From Methanobacterium sp. (GTDB taxonomy: Archaea > Methanobacteriota > Methanobacteria > Methanobacteriales > Methanobacteriaceae): DNA of 8,158 bases. This document shows, piece by piece, positions 1 to 7,431 of this stretch. The notes under the pieces were generated by a model. That model ran no database searches and was not told where the DNA came from. It was given only the letters and a program-made list of their open reading frames with translations. The translations under genes were made by a program, and so were the position numbers. The stretch lies in contig JAHKLQ010000082.1 in the NCBI GenBank assembly GCA_020854975.1, forward strand, positions 1 through 8,158. Direction: 5' to 3'. Numbering within the stretch: the first letter of the stretch is position 1; each line of letters opens with the position of its first letter.

Positions 1-1703
1 ACATTGCCTCCAATTTCTTTTTGTGGAATAATCATTTCCATTGATTCAGCTACTTTATCTGCAATTCCTAATGCACATGCATATACCAGGTATTTATCCC
101 ATGTTTCAATAGATTCTGGAGGATATTTTTTTATCAGACTGAAATCCTGAAGATATTTTGCAAAATTATGCCACTTTGCATCATATTCTTCACCATAAGT
201 TGTCCAGTGCCCAGCTATTTTTTGGGGCATGATAAAAGAAGTTAATGATACTAAAATTAAAATTAAAGAGGATATGAGAGCATATTTTGCTTCTGGTAAT
301 GTATCAAGTGCCGAGGCAAAGAAAACAAATATGGACACAATCAAACCAATTCCTGCAAAAAATTTAAGGTATTTATCTCCTTTTTTAATGAACAATTGAG
401 CCATTCTCTCATCATTCAAAAACTGGTTTACTACATCCTTTTTCCACATTTTATATAGTTCATAAAAGGTATGGAATTCATTCCCGGATTGGCTTTCTGA
501 ATTTTCAATCATGAAAACTCGATTTTTTAACTCTTTTTTAAATTTGTCCAGATATATTAAACCGTCTTTTTCTTCAAAATGACTTAAGAAGTTGATTATG
601 TCAATTTCAAAATTCCAAAGTTCTACCGGGTCTTTAAAACTATTGAATTTCAATCTATTGATTTTTAATGACAGAGAATGGTGTTTATCCTCATTTGAAT
701 GATTTTCATGGAGAATCAAATAATCACGACGGATTAAATCCAATATTGTGGCTCTGAACCCATCCATATCTGGTTTTCCCACTTCTTTACCTAATATTTT
801 TCCAGATATCGCATTCACAACCGCTGGTGGATCATCTGTTGGGATATCCCTTTCATATTCTGCATTATAATCTATTTTAGGATCACGACCATATTTTAGG
901 TAAAGTATCAGTGGAATAAAACATGCTAAAAGCATCAGCACTGTTATTAAAGAGTATACATTTGCTCTGAAATTCAAATCATTCTGAAACTCCTTTTCAA
1001 TCTTCTCCATTTCTGGCAGAATATCCTGATCTACGTAAATAACGTTTGGAGGATTACTTGCAAACTGGTTTTTAGGTATGGCCATTCTCACTTCAAAAAA
1101 CTGGCCTTGACGGATTTCTTTACTGGTTAACTGTAATGTATTTCCCTGCCAACTATAATTCGCCACAGTGGTAGGTGGATTGAACCAGAATTTCACTCCG
1201 TCACTAGATGCAAAATATACCTTTGCATTAACTTTCCCCACCTTAACAGCCCAGCCTTCCCCTACCAGTTTATATTGAAGTTCAGCCATGTCATTGTAAA
1301 ATCGTATGACATTCAAAAAATCGTATTCAATAATGATATCTACATCCCTATTGGAAATAGGAATAGTTTTAGCAGGATCTGAATATAAATAAATTGTAAT
1401 GTGCTTGTTTGAACCCTGATCAGTTATGTTATAATTAGAATAAACACCTGGAGTGGAAATTTTAATATTTTCCAGTTTAGCCTGGTCCCTTATAGGTATA
1501 TCCCTATACACACCATTAAAAGTTCCTGAAAAAGAATAATGAATTGTTTCTTTAACATGAAGTGTTCCATCGGCCTGTAAATAAAGATCCATGTTAATAG
1601 ATGGGATAGAGTAGCTTCGCTCAGCAGCAAAGGATGCACCTAACCCGAAAACCAAGAAAATGAATAGTATGGCTATAAAAATAAAATAAATATTCTTAGC
1701 CAT
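1..1703 (-). CDS. DUF2207 domain-containing membrane protein (C-terminus cut by window edge)
   Basis: My own translation of the minus strand from the ATG at 1703 stays open for 567 codons to the window edge. Residues 1-27 form a signal peptide (start MAKNIYFIFIAILFIFLVFG, with an Ala-Ser-Phe-Ala-Ala cleavage-like end). An extracytoplasmic beta-rich region follows with the DUF2207 hallmark pattern (DGTL, then FSGTFNGVYRDIPIRD at about residues 47-75). A membrane helix lies at about 246-267 and is followed by YLKYGRDP, the typical DUF2207 junction. The cytoplasmic part contains a winged-helix-like stretch (DGFRATILDLIRRDYL), two further helices at about 443-465 and 472-492, and a WDKYLVYACALGIADKVA segment typical of the family C-terminus. 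The gene starts 23 nt after the lemA-like stop, so the two are probably one operon; a weak AGGA sits 11 nt before the ATG. The biochemical function of DUF2207 proteins is unknown; an envelope role is inferred. Only the last residues, often Gly-rich in this family, are missing. Confidence 0.9.
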   Translation of the reverse strand, partial: MAKNIYFIFIAILFIFLVFGLGASFAAERSYSIPSINMDLYLQADGTLHVKETIHYSFSGTFNGVYRDIPIRDQAKLENIKISTPGVYSNYNITDQGSNKHITIYLYSDPAKTIPISNRDVDIIIEYDFLNVIRFYNDMAELQYKLVGEGWAVKVGKVNAKVYFASSDGVKFWFNPPTTVANYSWQGNTLQLTSKEIRQGQFFEVRMAIPKNQFASNPPNVIYVDQDILPEMEKIEKEFQNDLNFRANVYSLITVLMLLACFIPLILYLKYGRDPKIDYNAEYERDIPTDDPPAVVNAISGKILGKEVGKPDMDGFRATILDLIRRDYLILHENHSNEDKHHSLSLKINRLKFNSFKDPVELWNFEIDIINFLSHFEEKDGLIYLDKFKKELKNRVFMIENSESQSGNEFHTFYELYKMWKKDVVNQFLNDERMAQLFIKKGDKYLKFFAGIGLIVSIFVFFASALDTLPEAKYALISSLILILVSLTSFIMPQKIAGHWTTYGEEYDAKWHNFAKYLQDFSLIKKYPPESIETWDKYLVYACALGIADKVAESMEMIIPQKEIGGN

Positions 1704-1726
1704 TTTTGATCTGTTCCTGAAATAAT

Positions 1727-2290
<564 letters not shown>

Positions 2291-2472
2291 TCATAAAGTT
2301 TTGTCATGTTCTTATTAATAGTACCCCATTATCCTTAATAAATTTAGTCCTAAATAATATTCTATTAAACCAGTTAGTCTCTTAATCTTCCTTTAAAGAT
2401 TTGAATTCTGTATTCAACTATATATTAGCTAGATTCATACCATGTGAAAGGTGTGTGCAAATATAATTGGAA

Positions 2473-2483
2473 GCAGGGCCTGC
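2473..2483. repeat. Short perfect palindrome GCAGG-G-CCTGC
   Basis: An 11-nt inverted repeat with a one-base centre, standing out as the only GC-rich patch in the divergent spacer and lying about 50 nt upstream of the plus-strand TATA candidate. It has the shape of a small operator, but at this length it could be chance; the repeat does not extend beyond the 5-bp arms. Confidence 0.3.
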
Positions 2484-2530
2484 AAAAAAGCATATGATGG
2501 TATCTAAGTATCCTTTGTCGTTAATACGTT

Positions 2531-2540
2531 AAATATAATA
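2531..2540 (+). promoter_or_regulatory. Candidate archaeal TATA box for serine hydrolase gene
   Basis: AAATATAATA resembles an archaeal TATA box. If real, transcription would begin about 25 nt downstream, near 2560-2567. That lies inside the longest reading frame (TTG at 2541), which favours a translation start further downstream, such as TTG at 2664 or ATG at 2688. The alternative element at 2418-2427 would not impose this limit. Confidence 0.35.
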
Positions 2541-4346
2541 TTGAAGTGGAATAATATTAATATAAAGGTAATTGTTGAGAATTATAGAATTAAAATAAGA
2601 ACAACTTATCTTACTATTTCCTTGCTGTCTCATAAACTGTTTTCAAAATGGGGGGATATCCGGTTGAAAAATATTGGAACAGGAGTTATGATAGTTGCTG
2701 CGGTGTTTTTGGCTGTAGTTCTTGTGATTTTACCCCACAACCCTCTCCTTTCAGATAACAATACCCCAGAGAGTATCGAAACCTCTTCCAATGAATCAAA
2801 TCCATACCCTGAAAATATTGTTAATCCTAATTCCAATATCTTAAATATAAATGCTTACAGTCTAAACATTTTTATAAGCCAAAATAAAGGACAAGATAAA
2901 CAAACCCCATCACCTGATTCTCCTAATATTGCTAAAATCGTTGGTTTATTCAATTCATATGTTGAAAACCTTTTTAAGAATAGTCTTATCCCTGGAGCAG
3001 CCGTGGTGGTGGTTTATAAGGACCAGATCGTTTACATGAAAACCCTGGGAGCAAAAAAGGTAGGGGAATCTGATCCCATAGATGTGGACACCATCTTCCA
3101 GATTGGCTCTTGTACCAAGGCCTTCACTTCCACTGCCATTGGTGCTCTGGTGGATGAGGGTTTGATGACCTGGGAGGACACTGCCCAACAATACTTCTCT
3201 GATCCTAATGAATTCACCCTGCAGGATCCTGTAGCCACCCAACAAGCCAATATGAAGGATCTGCTTTCACATCGCACAGGTATGCACGAAAACGCAGGGA
3301 ACGAGCATATTATGGATTTCGGCTATGATTTTATGGAAACACTCTATCGTATGAGGTTTATAGAATCACAGAGTGTGTTTCGTACCCAATTTGCCTATAA
3401 CAATATCATGGTTTCTCTTGCTGGCCATTCTGCTGCCCGGGCAGCATCCACTACTTGGTCCCAGTTAATAAATGAAAAAATTTTCCACCCCCTGAAAATG
3501 GATTCCAGTGTAGTTACCTACCAGGAATATGTTAACAGTCCCAATCATTCCGGTACCCATGTTATAATTGATGGAGTGACCTACTATGTGGATCCACTCA
3601 ATCTGGATGGCATGGCTCCTGCCGGAAGTTTAAGCTGTTCTATAAAAGACATGGGTAATTGGCTTCGTTTCCAACTTAATGAAGGAGTTTTCAACGGGCA
3701 ACAAGTAGTTTCATCTCAATCTCTGGCTGAAACACATACCCCCCTGATTTATATAGGGACCGAATCAGACACAGAACTATGGTATGCCCTGGGATGGGGT
3801 GTTATGTACACCCAAGGCCAGACATTCATAGTCCATGCTGGATCAACCCGGCTATCTGCAACCCAGGTCCGCCTTCTACCTTCTGAGGATCTGGGCGTGG
3901 TGGTTATGGCCAATGAAGGCCCTGAAGGAAGTAAATTTTGTGAACTAGTCGCCCAGGAATTAATGTCAATATACCTAAAAAACCAACCAGTCGATCCTTC
4001 AGTCATCCCTGGAGAAGATATGGGAGAACTTCAACTAGAATCAACCACATTTCAGCCCCCAGCCACTATTCCCCTTCCATATCCTATTGATAACTACGTG
4101 GGTACCTATTATTCTGATTATTATGGTAACATCAAATTTGAGAAAGTTGATGATAGTAACCTAAATTTATACGCTGGAAATAATCCAGATCCTTATCCAG
4201 TGACCCATTTGAATGATAGCATCTTCGTAGATGTTTATCACCAGAAAAATATCACCTTCAGTAACTTTGAAAACAACATTCCCCAGGAAGTCCACACTGA
4301 TCGGTGGGATGTGAATGGTGGTAACGGAACTTTCAACAGAGTTTAA
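2541..4346 (+). CDS. Membrane-anchored serine hydrolase (beta-lactamase/class C PBP fold) with C-terminal DUF3471
   Basis: The longest frame encodes 601 residues. In order: a basic N-terminal stretch (1-49), a hydrophobic helix (about 50-66, signal anchor), a Ser/Asn/Pro-rich linker (about 70-125), a serine hydrolase domain, and a DUF3471-like domain from about 514 (YPIDNYVGTYYSDYYG) to the end. Catalytic motifs are intact: SCTK (S190, K193; SxxK), LLSHRTGM (241-248), YNN (Y286, N288; YxN) and HAG (432-434), the KTG equivalent. The family includes class C beta-lactamases, D-Ala-D-Ala peptidases, D-aminopeptidases and esterases, so the substrate cannot be read from sequence; the active domain should lie outside the membrane. 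If the host has pseudomurein rather than murein, a classical DD-peptidase role is unlikely. The start is doubtful: TTG 2541 has no ribosome site and abuts a TATA-like element; in-frame alternatives are TTG 2622, TTG 2664 (GGGGGAT at 2650-2656, spacing 7) and ATG 2688 (AGGAG only 2 nt away). Starting at 2664 would give a compact signal sequence. Stop TAA. Confidence 0.9.
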   Translation: MKWNNINIKVIVENYRIKIRTTYLTISLLSHKLFSKWGDIRLKNIGTGVMIVAAVFLAVVLVILPHNPLLSDNNTPESIETSSNESNPYPENIVNPNSNILNINAYSLNIFISQNKGQDKQTPSPDSPNIAKIVGLFNSYVENLFKNSLIPGAAVVVVYKDQIVYMKTLGAKKVGESDPIDVDTIFQIGSCTKAFTSTAIGALVDEGLMTWEDTAQQYFSDPNEFTLQDPVATQQANMKDLLSHRTGMHENAGNEHIMDFGYDFMETLYRMRFIESQSVFRTQFAYNNIMVSLAGHSAARAASTTWSQLINEKIFHPLKMDSSVVTYQEYVNSPNHSGTHVIIDGVTYYVDPLNLDGMAPAGSLSCSIKDMGNWLRFQLNEGVFNGQQVVSSQSLAETHTPLIYIGTESDTELWYALGWGVMYTQGQTFIVHAGSTRLSATQVRLLPSEDLGVVVMANEGPEGSKFCELVAQELMSIYLKNQPVDPSVIPGEDMGELQLESTTFQPPATIPLPYPIDNYVGTYYSDYYGNIKFEKVDDSNLNLYAGNNPDPYPVTHLNDSIFVDVYHQKNITFSNFENNIPQEVHTDRWDVNGGNGTFNRV

Positions 4347-4565
4347 TTAAACCCATAGATTGTTTACTTTTAATTAACATTCAACCATTTAGTGCATTAT
4401 TTCAGTGTTATAACCAATTATACATCCTTAAAGTTTTAAAAACCCATTAATTATTTCTTAATTCCAAGAAACACTTAAAATTTATATTATTCCGTTTACA
4501 TAGTAACCTCATAAAATTTTTGTATTATTAACACAAAGACAGAGAGGTCAATTTCAAGTGTAAAA
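4347..4565. other. Intergenic spacer between hydrolase and P-type ATPase genes
   Basis: A 219-bp AT-rich spacer. Its left part has modest pyrimidine runs after the hydrolase stop (TGTTTACTTTT at 4361-4371) that could serve as an archaeal T-run terminator, although no run exceeds four T and no stem is evident. The right part holds the ATPase promoter. I see no structured leader or small ORF that I can support. Confidence 0.4.
4475..4488 (+). promoter_or_regulatory. Putative archaeal promoter (TATA box) of the P-type ATPase gene
   Basis: TTTATATT at 4481-4488 is a close match to the archaeal TATA box, preceded by the purine-rich TTAAAA that could act as a BRE-like element. A start about 25 nt downstream would fall near 4510, leaving a leader of about 55 nt. 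In that leader AGAGGT at 4543-4548 is the best ribosome-site match, but it lies 17 nt from the ATG, further than usual. The ATPase gene therefore probably has its own transcript rather than depending on the upstream hydrolase promoter. Confidence 0.5.
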
Positions 4566-7301
4566 ATGGAGATCAATAAACTCCCTCCTGAGGAGGTTTA
4601 CACTGAATTAAACTCTTCTCAGAATGGTTTAACCAATAAAGATGCTGAAAAAAGGCTTGAAAAGTACGGGCCTAACCAGATTGAGGAAGTTAAGAAAAAA
4701 CCCGTTATTTATAAGTTTTTAGCTAATCTTTACCAGCTTCTAGCTTTACTCCTATGGGCAGCCAGTATACTCGCTTTTTTAAGTGGAACGCCCCAGTTAG
4801 GATTTGCTATTATCGCAGTTATTATTATAAACGCTATTTTCAGTTTTTGGCAGGAGTACAAGGCAGAACAGGCCCTGGAAGCTCTGAAACGAATATTACC
4901 ATCCCAGGCTAAGGTGGTTCGAGATAACCAAGAAATAGAGATATTGGCCGCAGAACTGGTTCCTGGTGATGTTCTGGTGCTGGATGAGGGAGATAATATT
5001 TCGGCTGATTCCAGGTTGGTAGAAGCCAATCAAGTGAAGGTGGACAGCTCTACCCTTACTGGTGAGTCCAAACCTGTACGTAAATTCGCCCATCCAGTGG
5101 CTGCAGGTGACCGTGCCTTTGTAGAGGTGGGTAACCTGGTATTTGCAGGGACTAGTGTGGCTTCTGGTTCTGCAAAAGCTGTGGTGTTCGCCACTGGCAG
5201 AGAAACTGAGTTCAACCAGATAGCCAGCCTGACCCAGGAAGTACGGCAGGAACCCAGCCCCCTTCAAAAAGAATTAGGAAGAGTTACTCGAATCATTGCC
5301 CTGATTGCGGTACTTTTAGGGATAAGTCTTTTTGTGGTGAACTTGTATGTGGTTAAATTACCCCTTCAGATTGCTTTTATCTTTGCTATTGGTCTTACCG
5401 TGGCTAATGTTCCTGAAGGACTGCTTCCCACAGTCACCCTGGCTCTGGCTGCATCAGTGCAGAAAATGGCCCGTAAAAATGCCCTTATCAAACGTTTATC
5501 CAGTGTAGAAACTCTGGGATCCACCAACATTATCTGCACTGACAAAACCGGGACCTTGACCAAGAATGAAATGACTGTGCGTAAGATATGGTTACCCTGT
5601 GAGGTACTTGATGTCACTGGGGTGGGCTACTCTCCAGAAGGAGAGTTTTTACATAGAGGTAAATCCATTGACCATCATGAAATCCAGGAACTCAAACTCC
5701 TCATGAGGGCTGCTACCTTCTGTAATGACTCTAAACTCATTGAACCTGATGAACCTGGGGGTAAATGGAAGGTAATTGGTGATCCTACCGAAGCAGCACT
5801 GCTGGTTGCTGCCAAGAAGAGTGGGTTTGATTATAAAGAACAGCTGGCGAAAAATCCTAGAATTATAGAGTTAGCCTTCGATTCCCAGCGGAAATCCATG
5901 AGCAGCATACATAAAGACCAGGGAAAACAGGTAGCTTACGTTAAAGGAGCACCTAAAAAGATTATTCGACTTTCCAGGGAGATTTCTATAGATGGTGAAA
6001 CTAAACCCTTCTCTGAAGAGGCTAAAAACAGAATAATAGCTAAACATGATGAACTGGCTGCTTCTGGATTGCGTATTCTGGCCATGGCGTATCATGACCT
6101 TCCATCTGACTATGATAATTACAGTACAGATACTGTGGAGAGGGATCTTACCTTCCTAGGCATGGTGGCCATGCAGGACCCACCCCGTCCAGAGGTGAAA
6201 CCTGCTGTGGAAGATTGTCATAAAGCTGGCATCCGTATTATTATGATTACCGGAGATTATGGTTTAACTGCCCAGGCCATAGCCCAGGAAGTGGGAATAG
6301 TAAGTGGATCCTGTCGCATTGTTAAGGGTAAAGAACTGGACCAGATGAGTGATGAGGAAGTTAAAAAAATCCTTAAAGGTGAATGTAATGTTATTTTTGC
6401 CAGGGCTGTGCCCGAGCATAAGATGCGAATTGCCAGTCTCTTGGAAAGTGCCGATGAAATTGTGGCTATGACTGGTGATGGTGTTAACGATGCTCCTGCC
6501 CTTAGAAAAGCAGATATTGGGGTGGCCATGGGCATAACTGGTACTGATGTGGCTAAAGAAGCTTCAGATATGATCCTTACTGATGATAACTTTGCCACTA
6601 TTGTGGCCGCCATTAAGGAAGGCCGTACTATCTATGAAAACATTCGCAAATTCATCACCTACATTTTCTCCCACGAAACAGCCGAAATCGTGCCCTTCAT
6701 TTTGATGGTTCTCTTTAGAATCCCCTTACCCATTACAGTTATGCAAATCCTGGCTATTGACCTGGGAACCGATACTTTACCAGCATTAGCCCTGGGGGTT
6801 GGTCCTTCCGAGTCTGATGTAATGGATCGTCCACCCAGGGCCCGTGAAGAACGTCTTCTAAACTTTGGAGTTATATTTAGGGGCTATATTTTCCTGGGAA
6901 TCATTGAAGCTGCCCTGGTAATGTCCGGATTTTTCTGGATTCTTTTAAGCAGCGGGTGGACCTGGGGCCAGCAACTCACATTCACCGACCCCATATACCT
7001 TGAAGCCACCAGCATGGTCTTCGCAGGTATAGTTCTGGCCCAGATGGGAAACCTCCTGGCCTGTCAAACCAACAGAACCTCAGTAATGGAGGTGGGATTA
7101 TTCAAAAACAGATGGATACCTGTGGGGATCGCTTTTTCAGTGGTTATACTGCTGGCCATTATTTATATCCCTATTTTACAGGAAATATTTGGTACCACCG
7201 CCCTGGGACTCCACGAATGGTTATATCTTCTTACCTTTGTGCCTATAATGTTCCTGGCTGATGAAATTCGCAAATATTTTGTCAGAAGAAATATTAACTG
7301 A
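4566..7301 (+). CDS. Cation-transporting P-type ATPase, type II (IIC-like, Na,K/H,K-ATPase-related)
   Basis: A complete 911-residue membrane pump. Order of parts: cation-ATPase N-terminal domain (about 1-70), M1-M2 (about 50-95), actuator domain with TGES (165-168), M3-M4 with VANVPEGLL (P283, E284), phosphorylation site DKTGT (D326), nucleotide domain with KGAP (460-463), ITGD (T562-D564), hinge TGDGVNDAP (D638, D642), then M5-M10. All catalytic residues are present, so it should be active. The M4 and M6 signatures (VANVPEGLL; AIDLGTD with D732 and D736) and the SES-D-MDRPPR segment resemble Na,K/H,K-ATPase alpha subunits more than SERCA. Ion-site equivalents E284, E707, D732 and D736 are kept, but M5 carries H703-E704 where Na,K-ATPase has Ser-Asn, and M9 lacks the site-III Glu. 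The ion is therefore unknown: Na+, K+, H+ or Ca2+ remain possible. ATG 4566 is the only start between an in-frame stop (4512) and the conserved N-terminal domain. No beta-subunit gene is adjacent. Confidence 0.95.
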   Translation: MEINKLPPEEVYTELNSSQNGLTNKDAEKRLEKYGPNQIEEVKKKPVIYKFLANLYQLLALLLWAASILAFLSGTPQLGFAIIAVIIINAIFSFWQEYKAEQALEALKRILPSQAKVVRDNQEIEILAAELVPGDVLVLDEGDNISADSRLVEANQVKVDSSTLTGESKPVRKFAHPVAAGDRAFVEVGNLVFAGTSVASGSAKAVVFATGRETEFNQIASLTQEVRQEPSPLQKELGRVTRIIALIAVLLGISLFVVNLYVVKLPLQIAFIFAIGLTVANVPEGLLPTVTLALAASVQKMARKNALIKRLSSVETLGSTNIICTDKTGTLTKNEMTVRKIWLPCEVLDVTGVGYSPEGEFLHRGKSIDHHEIQELKLLMRAATFCNDSKLIEPDEPGGKWKVIGDPTEAALLVAAKKSGFDYKEQLAKNPRIIELAFDSQRKSMSSIHKDQGKQVAYVKGAPKKIIRLSREISIDGETKPFSEEAKNRIIAKHDELAASGLRILAMAYHDLPSDYDNYSTDTVERDLTFLGMVAMQDPPRPEVKPAVEDCHKAGIRIIMITGDYGLTAQAIAQEVGIVSGSCRIVKGKELDQMSDEEVKKILKGECNVIFARAVPEHKMRIASLLESADEIVAMTGDGVNDAPALRKADIGVAMGITGTDVAKEASDMILTDDNFATIVAAIKEGRTIYENIRKFITYIFSHETAEIVPFILMVLFRIPLPITVMQILAIDLGTDTLPALALGVGPSESDVMDRPPRAREERLLNFGVIFRGYIFLGIIEAALVMSGFFWILLSSGWTWGQQLTFTDPIYLEATSMVFAGIVLAQMGNLLACQTNRTSVMEVGLFKNRWIPVGIAFSVVILLAIIYIPILQEIFGTTALGLHEWLYLLTFVPIMFLADEIRKYFVRRNIN

Positions 7302-7360
7302 AACGTCCCCTCTTTTACCTGAAGGGTTACTCTTGCACTATCTTCAATAATATAAATAAT

Positions 7361-7368
7361 TAAAAAAT
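7361..7368 (-). terminator. Putative T-run terminator of sfsA
   Basis: Read on the minus strand this is ATTTTTTA, a six-T run about 65 nt beyond the sfsA stop, in an AT-rich setting. Archaeal transcription commonly ends at such T-runs without a hairpin. Assigned by eye, with no supporting stem. Confidence 0.35.
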
Positions 7369-7370
7369 CC

Positions 7371-7402
7371 AGGAATAATAACCTGAAGGAATAATAACCT
7401 GA
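7371..7402. repeat. Perfect 16-bp tandem duplication
   Basis: AGGAATAATAACCTGA occurs twice head to tail (7371-7386 and 7387-7402) without a mismatch or spacer. It lies in the convergent spacer after both stop codons, so it does not alter either protein. Perfect identity suggests a recent duplication or slippage event. Confidence 0.95.
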
Positions 7403-7431
7403 TTTGATGAGTTAAAGTCTTAAACACCCAT

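Larger units (their letters stand above)
2291..2540. promoter_or_regulatory. Divergent intergenic region between lemA-like gene and serine hydrolase gene
   Basis: About 250 bp of AT-rich DNA that must contain the promoters of both divergent transcription units. Candidate TATA elements are TTTATTAA on the minus strand (2335-2342) for the lemA-like operon, giving a leader of roughly 25 nt, CTATATATTA at 2418-2427 (readable on either strand), and AAATATAATA at 2531-2540 for the plus strand. A perfect 5-bp inverted repeat, GCAGG-G-CCTGC, sits at 2473-2483 and is locally GC-rich. No ORF or RNA gene that I could support lies here. The assignment of individual elements is by eye only. Confidence 0.5.
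7302..7431. other. Convergent intergenic spacer with terminator-like T-run
   Basis: A 130-bp AT-rich spacer between the ends of the ATPase gene (plus) and sfsA (minus). On the minus strand, T6 (7362-7367 read as TTTTTT after GGA) followed by AT-rich sequence is a plausible archaeal T-run terminator for sfsA. On the plus strand there is only a short TCTTTTAC run at 7311-7318 after the ATPase stop. The octamer ACCTGAAG occurs at 7317 and again at the junction of the tandem duplication (7381). Confidence 0.45.

Noticed and set aside
2630..4006. Minus-strand ORFs of 68-96 codons within the serine hydrolase gene
   Set aside because: They lie wholly opposite a gene with intact catalytic motifs, have no recognisable domains, and their compositions look like reverse-frame translation.
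2541..4346. Serine hydrolase as an antibiotic-resistance beta-lactamase
   Set aside because: The motifs show the fold, not the substrate; the DUF3471 domain and membrane anchor are more typical of esterase/peptidase relatives, and no resistance context is present.
4347..4565. Ion-sensing riboswitch in the ATPase leader
   Set aside because: The predicted leader is only about 55 nt and AT-rich, with no stable stem or known riboswitch motif visible.
4730..6613. Several minus-strand ORFs of 61-123 codons within the ATPase gene
   Set aside because: They are antisense to a well-conserved P-type ATPase and show no family motif; they reflect the coding bias of the real gene.
7371..7402. Two-unit repeat as a CRISPR remnant or attachment site
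   Set aside because: The units are 16 bp, directly adjacent without spacers, and there is no cas gene, integrase or tRNA nearby.
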